Below, piece by piece: positions 1-8,007 of a stretch of 12,388 bases of DNA. The DNA is from Colimorpha sp045598945 (lineage in GTDB: Bacteria; Bacteroidota; Bacteroidia; Bacteroidales; P3). The stretch is taken from the NCBI GenBank assembly GCA_045598945.1, contig JAZRVD010000138.1, positions 1 through 12,388 on the forward strand, in the 5' to 3' direction. The notes below the pieces were generated by a model. It was not told where the DNA came from and ran no database searches. It saw nothing but the letters and a program-made list of their open reading frames with translations. The stretch's first letter is position 1, and each line of letters opens with the position of its first letter. The position numbers and the translations under genes were made by a program.

Positions 1-20
1 GTAAATAAGATAAAAAGTGC

Positions 21-28
21 TAATTTTG
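21..28 (+). promoter_or_regulatory. Bacteroidota-type promoter -7 box for the caspase/lipoprotein/ABC operon
   Basis: The sequence TAATTTTG matches the Bacteroidota -7 consensus TAnnTTTG exactly and is followed by C, as is common. A -33 TTTG box would fall at or before the window edge, so it cannot be checked. Transcription would start at about 34-36, leaving a leader of about 30 nt before the ATG at 66. The same 13-mer (TAATTTTGCAAAA) recurs at 5680-5692 before the AAA-ATPase gene. Confidence 0.6.
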
Positions 29-65
29 CAAAAGATATACATAGTACGTTTTGAATAGAAATACC

Positions 66-1763
66 ATGAATAGAAGTATCGCACATCTTATAAAAAAGAC
101 TCTTAAAACATTATTTATCAGCCTATTTATTGTAGTACCAACAACAATAATACAAGCTCAGAGCGAGACGCAGATAAACAGCAAGTACCACGACGAAATC
201 ATCAGCTATATACGCGAAGACCTGCAAAAAAAGGAGAAAGCCATCAACAAACAGGCTGAGAAAATACTATTAAGCCTGCCCAACAGTCAGAAATTGTACG
301 ACGAGACGATGGTACACATAAAACTTGACATCGGCGAAGGGCTGCGCGAAGACGGGACGACAGAATACAATCTGATATACACCATAACTTACGACAACAA
401 ACACATAGACGGAGTAACCGACGACTACCCTACTGGCGTATACGATTGGAACAACTCCAACTCATGCCGTGCTATATGCAACCTGACAAAGACCGTAGTA
501 GAAGGGGCATGCAACGAATACTTCAACAGCAATCACAACGTAACCATACAGATACACACTTCTACCGACGGGGTAAATATTACCAAGGTACCCTACGGAG
601 GAGAATACGGAGACTTCAGATACTGTCCCGTAGAATACAACAACGAACACGTACGCCTCTCAATATCCAAAGAGGAAGGCATAACCGACAATGCGCAGTT
701 AGGCTACATACGAGCCCAATCGATAAAAGACTATATAGAAAAGAACATACCGTTGCTACGTCGCGACGACAACAAATACATCTTCTCCACCACCAATCAC
801 GAGCGCCAAGGCGGACGTTTCCGTCGCAGCAGCATAGAGCTGATAGTGCATGGCATCTTTGACCAGAAAGCCAAAGAGATGACAGCCAAGCTGACGCAAG
901 ACGCATACGTAGACTTCAACATACCCGAAGTAGAGCCCGGCTCAAACGACCACGCCTTTGCACTCATCATAGCCAACGAAGACTACCCGTCGCCGATGCC
1001 GCCCGTACCATTTGCCGCCAACGACGGCAACATCTTCTACCAATATTGTATAAAGACACTCGGCATACCTGAGCGTCATATTAAGCTGATACCCAACGCA
1101 TCGAGAAACGAGATACGCACCGATGCCATCAAATGGGTAAAAGACATCACCATAGCCCTGAAAGGAGAAGCCAACATCATCATCTTCTATGCAGGACACG
1201 GCACCACCGATGAACAATTCAAGCCCTATCTCATACCCTGCGACATTACCTTCGACAAGCTAAAATCGCTAACCAACGGCAAGTCAAGCTTTGGCAACGA
1301 GACAATAGAACTAACGAAAAGCGAGACAAAATCCATACTTGCACAAAGCATAGGCATCGACAGCATAAGCGCATGGTTTAACAAAGTGCCAGTAAAAAGC
1401 ATAACATTCTTTATCGATGCCAGCTTCAACGGCACGCAGCGTAACGGCAGCCCACTGTTTACCAACAAAATAACATCGCAAAAATACAAGTCGCCAAAGG
1501 TAAGAAACGACATCTTGATAATGGCGGCCAGCGACTTCAACAAGACAGCCTACGCCTATGACGACCAGCATCACGGATTCTTCACCTACTTCCTGCTTAA
1601 AGAGTTGAAACGTACAGCCGGCAACATAACTCTTGAAGAGCTGTTCAACAACATCAACACCAGCTTAAGCTACGAATCCTCGCTACAAGGCAAGCTTCAG
1701 CAGCCAAGCGTGGTGCCGGGAGGCAAACTAAAAGAATTATGGCAGACACAAAAACTGAAATAA
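66..1763 (+). CDS. Secreted OmpA-like/caspase-fold protein; serine in place of the catalytic cysteine
   Basis: This 565-residue protein is translated from the ATG at 66. A TTG at 51 is in frame, but the ATG puts a normal signal peptide at the start (basic residues, then a hydrophobic stretch ending in IIQAQ at about residue 32), so it should enter the periplasm. Residues about 195-265 resemble an OmpA-like C-terminal domain: TDNAQLGYIRAQSIKDYI followed by a basic RFRRSSIEL segment like the NRRVE end of that family. Residues about 295-520 form a caspase-like (peptidase C14) fold: HAFALIIANEDY strand, IIIFYAGHG with His378, then ITFFIDASFNG, and a late GFFTYFLLKEL helix. Family members normally have D-A-C at the third motif. 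Here it is D-A-S, with Ser453 encoded by AGC at 1422-1424, so classical cysteine protease activity is unlikely. It heads a tight operon, 13 nt before a lipoprotein gene. A scaffold or sensing role is inference. The caspase-fold call is firm and the OmpA call is moderate. Confidence 0.85.
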   Translation: MNRSIAHLIKKTLKTLFISLFIVVPTTIIQAQSETQINSKYHDEIISYIREDLQKKEKAINKQAEKILLSLPNSQKLYDETMVHIKLDIGEGLREDGTTEYNLIYTITYDNKHIDGVTDDYPTGVYDWNNSNSCRAICNLTKTVVEGACNEYFNSNHNVTIQIHTSTDGVNITKVPYGGEYGDFRYCPVEYNNEHVRLSISKEEGITDNAQLGYIRAQSIKDYIEKNIPLLRRDDNKYIFSTTNHERQGGRFRRSSIELIVHGIFDQKAKEMTAKLTQDAYVDFNIPEVEPGSNDHAFALIIANEDYPSPMPPVPFAANDGNIFYQYCIKTLGIPERHIKLIPNASRNEIRTDAIKWVKDITIALKGEANIIIFYAGHGTTDEQFKPYLIPCDITFDKLKSLTNGKSSFGNETIELTKSETKSILAQSIGIDSISAWFNKVPVKSITFFIDASFNGTQRNGSPLFTNKITSQKYKSPKVRNDILIMAASDFNKTAYAYDDQHHGFFTYFLLKELKRTAGNITLEELFNNINTSLSYESSLQGKLQQPSVVPGGKLKELWQTQKLK

Positions 1764-1776
1764 ATATAATATTAAC

Positions 1777-2613
1777 ATGAAAAAACTCACCATCTTCCTT
1801 ACAGCAGCCGCCATGGTAGCACTTATATCATGCAACGGTGGCTCAAAAACCGAAACCGTTGTCGACACCGCAGCAGTGCAACAAATCACAACAGAGATTC
1901 AATCGCAGGTAGATAGCCTTGCCAAAGACTTTGGCAACCAAACCATGGCACACTATGGTGCCATCATCAAGGGCGACGTCAAGCTCAGCGACAAAGAGAA
2001 AATGGTAAAGCCAGAATACTTTGTATCGCCCAAGACTGCTGACGTTACAGCAACCTTGATACAGAAATACCGCTTGCTCGGTGTGATGAGTGTAGACTAC
2101 AATATGGCAAAGATGTACAACAACGACGTTACCGACTACGAGAACGCCATGCTAAAGATTATCTACGACCTCTGCGACCCCGCTATTAGCAACTTTAGAG
2201 AAAACCTCAAATCGGAGAACTCAGTGGATGAGATACCACAGCACATAGGCGAACTCTATCAAGACGAAGTAAAGAACAACCGCCTCGTATTCTTCTGGGA
2301 GTACAACGGAGCAGTAACCATCGAAGCCACCTATATACTGGCACACAACACAGACCAGATGATAAGCTCGTTCAACGACGAAGATGTAGCCAAGCTCACC
2401 AAGCGTTTTTCCATACTTATAGACTGCGTAAATCGTCTTGTGCCATACATGCCAGAGATGACCTCGCTGCAGAAATCGTTAGCACCACTCTCCAACTTCA
2501 ACGCCACCAACGTTGTTCAACTCAAGACACAGCTTTTTGAACAAAAAGAACAAATAGAGAAATCCAGAACAGAACTGTTACGCTTCCTAAGCGAGCTAAA
2601 CGAACATGAATGA
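1777..2613 (+). CDS. Lipoprotein of unknown function in the pseudocaspase/ABC operon
   Basis: This 278-residue protein has an SPII signal: MKK, a hydrophobic core, and lipobox L-I-S-C with lipidated Cys19. The residues after the Cys are N-G-G-S-K, with no acidic surface-export cluster, so a periplasm-facing lipoprotein is more likely than a surface one. The mature part looks mainly helical, with polar heptad-like stretches (about 30-55 and 245-275) that could form coiled coils. I do not recognise the family. The gene starts 13 nt after the caspase-like gene and its stop overlaps the start of the ABC transporter gene by 8 nt, so translation of the two is probably coupled. A role as a periplasmic partner of the transporter is inferred from this arrangement only. 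Confidence 0.85.
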   Translation: MKKLTIFLTAAAMVALISCNGGSKTETVVDTAAVQQITTEIQSQVDSLAKDFGNQTMAHYGAIIKGDVKLSDKEKMVKPEYFVSPKTADVTATLIQKYRLLGVMSVDYNMAKMYNNDVTDYENAMLKIIYDLCDPAISNFRENLKSENSVDEIPQHIGELYQDEVKNNRLVFFWEYNGAVTIEATYILAHNTDQMISSFNDEDVAKLTKRFSILIDCVNRLVPYMPEMTSLQKSLAPLSNFNATNVVQLKTQLFEQKEQIEKSRTELLRFLSELNEHE

Positions 2614-5557
2614 TATAATTCTATCCAGTCTGATTAACCTGTTCGCCTTGTTCGGTTCGTCGCACAACGTGGACAGCAATATCTCACGGACAACGCTGCG
2701 CAACTACCTTGTACGACACTTTGGCATACGCGAACCGCAAACGTATATCAACTTGTACGAAGACCTAAGGTCGTTTTACGACGACGGCATGTACAAAGAC
2801 ACCCTCGTAGGAGATATATGCAAACAGTTGCAAAGCAAGATAACCTTGCAAGAGCAGATACTGATGCTCTTGCGACTTATGGAATTTTGTGCTGCATCGC
2901 CAAACGATGAAAAAGAGTTGCTTTCCGACTCGCTATTTCAGAGCGTAGCCCAGCAGTTCAAGATTTCTGACGAGCTTTTTGCCAAACTTGTAGCCTTTGC
3001 CAGCTGCACCCCTACCAGCCGAGAGGTCGGCGACGCAGGCAAAGACGACGTGATGCTGCACCGCTTTGGGTCGAAATATGAAGTAACCCTCAAGACACTA
3101 TGGCTGAAAGAATATAACAAGCTTCTCTTCACCTACATGGGCGACGAAGAGGTGCTGATGGCAGACATACCCGTGCTGCCCGGTGCCTTTCAGGAGTGGC
3201 AAAAATGCGATGTGCTGAAATGCCAGCGTTGCATACCAGCCTACTACACATCGATAATGGCAGCCTACGGCGAGACCGACGGTCCCGACGCCATAGAGAT
3301 GTGCGGACGCGACATCAACTTCCACTTTGCCAACAATCCGAAATTTGGCATGCACAACCTGAGCTTCTCGCTCAAAAGCGGACAACTGGTAGCCATCATG
3401 GGCGGCAGCGGCACTGGCAAGACCACCCTGCTAACACTACTCAACGGCTCGATAATACCGCAAGAAGGCAGCATCACCATCAATGGGCACAACATACAAG
3501 AGCCAAACGTAAAAGCCCTTATAGGCTATGTGCCACAAGACGACCTGCTTATAGAAGAGCTAACGGTATATCAAAACCTATGGTTTACCGCCAAACTCTG
3601 CTTCAACGGCATGCCGAAAGAGGCGCTGCACAACAAAGTCATCAAAACATTGTCGGAGCTTGGCCTGGAACAAGCCAAAGATCTCAAAGTAGGGTCGCCT
3701 ATCAACAAATATATCTCAGGCGGACAGCGCAAGAGATTAAATATAGCCCTCGAGCTAATACGCGAGCCTGCCGTGCTGTTTCTCGACGAGCCAACGTCAG
3801 GACTCTCGTCTACCGACACCGAAAAGGTGATGAATCTGTTGAAAGAGCAGACCTACAACGGCAAACTTATCATCGTCAACATCCACCAACCGTCGTCAGA
3901 CGTCTACAAACTTTTCGACCGTCTATGGCTGCTCGACAAAGGCGGCTACCCTGTATTCGACGGCAACCCCATCGAGGCAGTATCGTATTTCAAAAATGCG
4001 GCACACTACGCCGACGCCAACCTTACCACATGCCCCACATGCGGCAACGTCAACCCAGAGGTTGTCCTCAACATTATCGACGAGAAATCCATCAACGATA
4101 GCGGACAGCTCACCGACACGCGCAAGACAACACCGCAAGAGTGGCATCAGCTCTATCTCGACCAGCGCAAGACATTTGAAAAGCCGCAAGAGATGGCGAT
4201 ACCAGTATCCAATCAGCGGCGACCATCAAAGCTGAAACAAACCGCCATCTTCTACATGCGCAACCTCAAGGCCAAGATAACCGACAAGCAGTACATGCTT
4301 ATCACACTACTTGAGGCACCAGTGCTGGCCATCATCTGCGCCCTGCTCACACACTATGCTCCCGTAGAAGGCTACTCCATAATGGACAACAGAAACCTGA
4401 TGTCATATTTCTTTATGGCAATCATCGTTTCTATATTCATAGGCATGAGCGGTAGCGCCGAAGAGATAATCAAAGACCGCGCCATTCTAAAACGCGAACG
4501 CTTCCTAAGACTCTCGTCAGCAAGCTACATCTGGTCCAAGATACTGTTTGTGCTTACTACAACGCTGATACAGACCCTGCTATTCGTCATCGTAGGCAAC
4601 AGCATAATGGGATTGCACGGCATGTTCTGGCTATGGTGGCTGATACTATTTATATCAGCATTTCTTGCCGGACTGACAGGATTGCTGCTATCGCAGTGCC
4701 TCAGCTCAATAGTCTCTATATACATCACCATACCGCTGCTGCTGATACCTCAGATACTGCTATGCGGACTGGTGGTGGACTTCTCCGATCTCACGCCCAA
4801 CAGCAAGACAGGCAACGTGCCAATAATAGGCGACGTGATACCCTCGCGCTGGGCTTTCGAAGCACTCGCCGTAACCTCGTACACCGACAACCCTTACGAG
4901 AAACCCCTTGCCACGTTGATGCAGGAGAAATACACTGCACAATACTACAACGAGGTATTTTTGAATGAGATGCAATCGCAATTAGAGACACTTGAAAGCG
5001 AGCGCACAAAAGGCGACTCAATGAAAGCAAGCCACCTCGAGCTCATCATCAACGAAATGCCTACACTTGCCGCAGTGTGCAACCTGCCACCATACGACGA
5101 GCCGTTGAGCATAGCCACCTACGACAGCGCCACATATACAAGCCTTGACAAATACTTCAACCAAGCAAAAGACATATTATCGAATCGAGGCAACAACGCC
5201 ATACTAAAAGCCGACCTCATCATCAACAGAAAACTTGAAGAACTTGGCGGCAACAAAGAACTTATAGCCTTCAAGAAAGACAACGTCAACAACAAGCTGT
5301 CGAGCCTTGTACTGAACGAGAATGCGGCAAAGACCCACGATGTGATAGACGACCACATAGTGCCACGCATAGGCTTTGTATATGTAGAGCCACGTTCACA
5401 CAATGGACGCGCTCCATTCTACAGTGGCGTCAAAATCATAGGCGACTGGCGTGTCAAAACATTGTGGTACAACATTGGAGTGCTTGGCATAATGAGCATA
5501 CTTGTAGCATTAGCATTGTTTTACGACATACCAGGACGGTATTTACGAAAACAATAG
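2606..5557 (+). CDS. ABCG-like ABC transporter (NBD-TMD fusion) with N-terminal TerB-like region
   Basis: This 983-residue half-transporter has the ATPase before the membrane domain. Residues about 1-135 are helical and resemble TerB-like regions found at this position in Bacteroidota transporters (moderate confidence). The ATPase is complete: Walker A GGSGTGKT (266-273), Q-loop Gln311, signature ISGGQ (370-374), Walker B VLFLDEPTSG (Asp394, Glu395) and H-loop His427. A CPTCG pair (Cys476, Cys479) follows within TCPTCGNVNPE and may bind metal. The membrane part has about six helices (562-584, 597-616, 643-664, 673-694, 700-724, 955-973), with the ABC2-type coupling motif EEIIKDRAILKRE at 619-631. 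Residues about 726-950 form a large loop, probably extracytoplasmic, between the last two helices. The ABC2-type fold suggests export or lipid/LPS-type handling rather than uptake, but the substrate is unknown. It starts inside the end of the lipoprotein gene and closes the operon before a strong terminator. Confidence 0.92.
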   Translation: MNDIILSSLINLFALFGSSHNVDSNISRTTLRNYLVRHFGIREPQTYINLYEDLRSFYDDGMYKDTLVGDICKQLQSKITLQEQILMLLRLMEFCAASPNDEKELLSDSLFQSVAQQFKISDELFAKLVAFASCTPTSREVGDAGKDDVMLHRFGSKYEVTLKTLWLKEYNKLLFTYMGDEEVLMADIPVLPGAFQEWQKCDVLKCQRCIPAYYTSIMAAYGETDGPDAIEMCGRDINFHFANNPKFGMHNLSFSLKSGQLVAIMGGSGTGKTTLLTLLNGSIIPQEGSITINGHNIQEPNVKALIGYVPQDDLLIEELTVYQNLWFTAKLCFNGMPKEALHNKVIKTLSELGLEQAKDLKVGSPINKYISGGQRKRLNIALELIREPAVLFLDEPTSGLSSTDTEKVMNLLKEQTYNGKLIIVNIHQPSSDVYKLFDRLWLLDKGGYPVFDGNPIEAVSYFKNAAHYADANLTTCPTCGNVNPEVVLNIIDEKSINDSGQLTDTRKTTPQEWHQLYLDQRKTFEKPQEMAIPVSNQRRPSKLKQTAIFYMRNLKAKITDKQYMLITLLEAPVLAIICALLTHYAPVEGYSIMDNRNLMSYFFMAIIVSIFIGMSGSAEEIIKDRAILKRERFLRLSSASYIWSKILFVLTTTLIQTLLFVIVGNSIMGLHGMFWLWWLILFISAFLAGLTGLLLSQCLSSIVSIYITIPLLLIPQILLCGLVVDFSDLTPNSKTGNVPIIGDVIPSRWAFEALAVTSYTDNPYEKPLATLMQEKYTAQYYNEVFLNEMQSQLETLESERTKGDSMKASHLELIINEMPTLAAVCNLPPYDEPLSIATYDSATYTSLDKYFNQAKDILSNRGNNAILKADLIINRKLEELGGNKELIAFKKDNVNNKLSSLVLNENAAKTHDVIDDHIVPRIGFVYVEPRSHNGRAPFYSGVKIIGDWRVKTLWYNIGVLGIMSILVALALFYDIPGRYLRKQ

Positions 5558-5575
5558 CTACCACAAAAAAAATCG

Positions 5576-5619
5576 AAATAGCGGATAAGACAACATTTGG
5601 TCTATCCGCTATTTTTTTT
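5576..5619 (+). terminator. Rho-independent terminator after the ABC transporter operon
   Basis: AAATAGCGGAT pairs with ATCCGCTATTT (11 bp). Beyond a single bulged A the stem extends by AGAC/GTCT, enclosing a loop of about 8 nt, and a run of eight T follows. It begins 18 nt after the transporter stop codon and separates the operon from the AAA-ATPase gene. Confidence 0.9.
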
Positions 5620-5679
5620 ATTCACCACAACAAAAACAAACAATTTATCGCAAAAGACACAACATTGAAAGAAAAAAAG

Positions 5680-5687
5680 TAATTTTG
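5680..5687 (+). promoter_or_regulatory. Bacteroidota-type promoter -7 box for the AAA-ATPase gene
   Basis: TAATTTTG (followed by C) is an exact TAnnTTTG match, 17 nt before the ATG at 5705. No TTTG or TTG lies 17-21 bp upstream, so the -33 element is weak or absent. The predicted leader is very short, about 10 nt. Confidence 0.55.
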
Positions 5688-5704
5688 CAAAAAAATAGCA
5701 TATC

Positions 5705-7324
5705 ATGCGCAAATTTGTATATCCTGTTGATACCGACCAATTCAAAAAAATTCGCGAAAATAAAAAAGTCTATGTCGACAAGACAGAATACATCTACAAT
5801 CTTGTCAATGAAGACAAATATCAATATGTCTTTCTCGCACGTCCACGTAGATTTGGCAAATCGTTACTTTGCAACACCATGAAAGCCTATTTTCAAGGCC
5901 AGAAAGAGCTGTTTGAAGGATTGAAGATAATGGAGCTTGAGAAAGAATGGAGAAAACATCCAGTACTGCATTTTATCCTAAGCGGATTAAAAAACGTTAC
6001 CGTGCCACTCGCTCAATCCAAGTTAGGAAACCTCATCTCGGATTACGAGAAGATATACGGCTGCAATCCTGAGCTAAAGACACCTGGGGCAAGATTTCGC
6101 AATCTCATACACAACGCATACCAACAAACAGGCGAAGAAGTTGTGGTATTACTCGACGAATACGACGCAGCCATCATGCAACTAATGTACGACCACACGC
6201 AATTGGACAAAATGAGAGCAATGCTACGCGAGTTTTACCAAGTGCTTAAAGACGAAGGCGAATACCTTAAATTTGTATTTATTACAGGCGTAACAAAATT
6301 CTCACAACTAAGCATCTTCTCTGAATTAAACAATCTAAAACAAATTTCTATGATTGACAAGTATTCAGGGATATGCGGCATAACACAAAGAGAGCTAAAC
6401 ACCACGCTACGCCCATGCGTCGAAGACTTTGCATCACATCTAAACATCAGCACCGAAGAAGCATATACTCTGCTAAAAAGAAACTACGACGGCTACCATT
6501 TTTCAAAAACGAGCGAAGAGGTATATGCACCCTATAGTCTACTAAACGCCCTCAACGACAACACAATAGAAAATTACTGGTTTGACTCAGGCACCTCGTC
6601 ATCACTGATAGAACACCTGCAGCACTTCCCCACCTTCAACCCACTCGATTACGATGGCATCGATCTAACCATCAATGCTTTTAGCACACCCTGCGAAAAA
6701 GCAGACACACCTATACCATTACTATACCAGAGCGGATATTTAACAATCAAAAATTATGACACCAAATACAATACATATACATTGCATTTCCCCAACTACG
6801 AAGTACGCCAAGGCTTGGTTGGCAACATGAGCGGATATCTGATGGACACTAACGAATTGGAGCGCGACAACACAACGCTATCAATGGCACGAGCCATCAA
6901 TAATGGCGACCTATCATCAGCACTCATAGAATTTAGGTCCTACATAGCCAGCCTACCCTACGATGTCATCACCAAAAAAGAATGGATGAGCAAGCAGAAG
7001 CGAGAAGCCTTTTACAAGATGCTGATATATATCGTGTTTTCGCTATTAGACAGCAGAATAGACACCGAGGTGAAGAGCATACTTGGCAGAGCCGACGTAG
7101 TGATAAGAACAGAGAGCGACATCTATGTGCTTGAGCTAAAAGTTGACAACAGCGTAGACAACGCATTGGCACAAATAGATAGCAAAAGCTACGCCATACC
7201 CTACACTACCGACGGCAGGAAAATAACAAAATGTGGCATAGCCATATCATCAGAGCAACGCAACATCGTCCACTGGCGAGCCGTTGACATTAATGGTATC
7301 GTTATAGACGAACAAAAGTTCTAA
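5705..7324 (+). CDS. AAA-ATPase-like protein with C-terminal PD-(D/E)XK nuclease-like domain
   Basis: This 539-residue protein matches a family often present in many copies in Bacteroidales (AAA-ATPase_like followed by PDDEXK_9). The N-terminus has the typical FVYPVDTDQFKKIRE and YVDKTEYI segments. The P-loop is the family's variant RPRRFGKSLL (46-55, Lys52 and Ser53), and Walker B is VVVLLDEYD (Asp151, Glu152). A sensor-like FITGVTKFS lies at 192-200 and the family-typical NYDGYHFS at 260-267. The C-terminal domain has the nuclease-type residues Asp464 (in RADVVI) and Glu477-Leu-Lys479, with a helix containing Glu435 before them. Length is typical and the frame is intact. The cellular role of this family is not established; defence or mobile-element functions have been proposed only by analogy. 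It stands alone, with its own promoter and the previous operon's terminator upstream. Confidence 0.93.
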   Translation: MRKFVYPVDTDQFKKIRENKKVYVDKTEYIYNLVNEDKYQYVFLARPRRFGKSLLCNTMKAYFQGQKELFEGLKIMELEKEWRKHPVLHFILSGLKNVTVPLAQSKLGNLISDYEKIYGCNPELKTPGARFRNLIHNAYQQTGEEVVVLLDEYDAAIMQLMYDHTQLDKMRAMLREFYQVLKDEGEYLKFVFITGVTKFSQLSIFSELNNLKQISMIDKYSGICGITQRELNTTLRPCVEDFASHLNISTEEAYTLLKRNYDGYHFSKTSEEVYAPYSLLNALNDNTIENYWFDSGTSSSLIEHLQHFPTFNPLDYDGIDLTINAFSTPCEKADTPIPLLYQSGYLTIKNYDTKYNTYTLHFPNYEVRQGLVGNMSGYLMDTNELERDNTTLSMARAINNGDLSSALIEFRSYIASLPYDVITKKEWMSKQKREAFYKMLIYIVFSLLDSRIDTEVKSILGRADVVIRTESDIYVLELKVDNSVDNALAQIDSKSYAIPYTTDGRKITKCGIAISSEQRNIVHWRAVDINGIVIDEQKF

Positions 7325-7666
7325 CCCAACAGAATCTTCGTTAGCATCAACTCGCCCTTGACATAAACGAACGTTTTCAATAAGCCGAGAGCAGATATGC
7401 CGAGGCGAGAAACGGTGCTATAAAACATAAAGAGTACTTGCATACACTTACCTTCGACAATAGACATGTGTTCGCACATCACGAGAAAGTAGCAAAAGTT
7501 GTATTAACACCTTGAATTCAACAGATACTGCGGCTACCATAATGGAGTCGAATATGGAACAAGTGCGTTTTGGTGTTGGTTCTATCAAGTTAGAAACTAC
7601 GTCAGGAGTCTTGATGCCACTTGTGAACAAGATCGAGACGAAAATCACATAACAAATACTGTACAA
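7325..7666. other. Gene-poor convergent junction, no convincing gene
   Basis: These 342 bases lie between the plus-strand AAA-ATPase gene and the minus-strand toxin-like gene. No open frame of convincing length or recognisable similarity was found. Two short frames exist: minus 7321-7467 (48 residues, hydrophobic) and plus 7542-7652 (36 residues). Neither has a promoter motif or a recognisable domain. No clear hairpin-plus-T terminator for either flanking gene was seen. The stretch may hold decayed gene remnants. Confidence 0.5.
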
Positions 7667-7909
7667 TCATTTTTGTTGGAACAAGTCGCTATGAGTGCCT
7701 GTGCTGAGCATCAAGAGCGTGAGCTTTATGTCATTCTGAACCCAGAGGAGCAGCCAGTCCAGAGCAATATGGCACTCCCATTCACCCTCATGTTTGACAG
7801 ACAACTTGTGCGGACGACATGAAGAAGGAAGTGGTGTCCCATTTTGTAGTTTGTCTATAACATTCCACAATTTGTTAATGTTGTAACCACGTTTCTTGCA
7901 CATCTTCAA
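7667..7909 (-). CDS. YafQ/RelE-family mRNA interferase toxin, orphan, start codon in doubt
   Basis: The C-terminal 80 residues match the YafQ branch of the RelE toxins, ribosome-dependent mRNA endonucleases. The residues known to matter in E. coli YafQ (His50, His63, Asp67, Trp68, His87, Phe91) correspond here to His34 in CRPHKL, His47 in WECHI, Asp51-Trp52, His73 in GTHSDLF and Phe77. The frame at 7909 opens on TTG and the first ATG is at 7903, which would remove the first beta strand and part of helix 1. The frame stays open upstream for about 28 codons and encodes RRRTTDKNFLHDLKMCKKRG, like the family's usual N-terminus, but contains no ATG. An ATA at 7955-7957 sits where a start would be expected. 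No DinJ/RelB-type antitoxin is visible next to it. It may use a non-AUG start or be a decayed toxin. Confidence 0.65.
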   Translation of the reverse strand: MKMCKKRGYNINKLWNVIDKLQNGTPLPSSCRPHKLSVKHEGEWECHIALDWLLLWVQNDIKLTLLMLSTGTHSDLFQQK

Positions 7910-8007
7910 GTCGTGTAAGAAATTCTTATCTGTTGTTCTTCTTCTGACACATTGTATTTTCTGTTTTTCACAGTCAATGCACGTTATATTTTATAATCAC
8001 TTGATTT

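Noticed and set aside
51..53. TTG start for the pseudocaspase gene
   Set aside because: An ATG 15 nt downstream gives a normal signal peptide, and the TTG would add only five residues.
3196..4101. A 301-residue open frame on plus inside the ABC transporter gene
   Set aside because: It is a shifted reading of the ATPase domain; the overlapping frame has every ATP-binding motif, and this one is rich in Arg/His/Gln with no domain.
5464..5882. Two short plus frames (72 and 65 residues) around the ABC terminator and AAA-ATPase start
   Set aside because: They cross the terminator or overlap the AAA-ATPase gene in another frame.
7321..7467. A 48-residue minus frame sharing bases with the AAA-ATPase stop codon
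   Set aside because: Its Leu/Val/Lys-rich sequence looks mildly protein-like but matches nothing I know; too short to support.
7542..7652. A 36-codon plus frame with MESNMEQVRFGVG and a plausible C-terminus
   Set aside because: The composition is reasonable and the frame stays open about 60 codons, but there is no promoter or recognisable family.
7448..7666. A 72-residue minus frame right after the YafQ-like gene
   Set aside because: No similarity to an antitoxin, no promoter, and hydrophobic low-complexity composition; probably chance.
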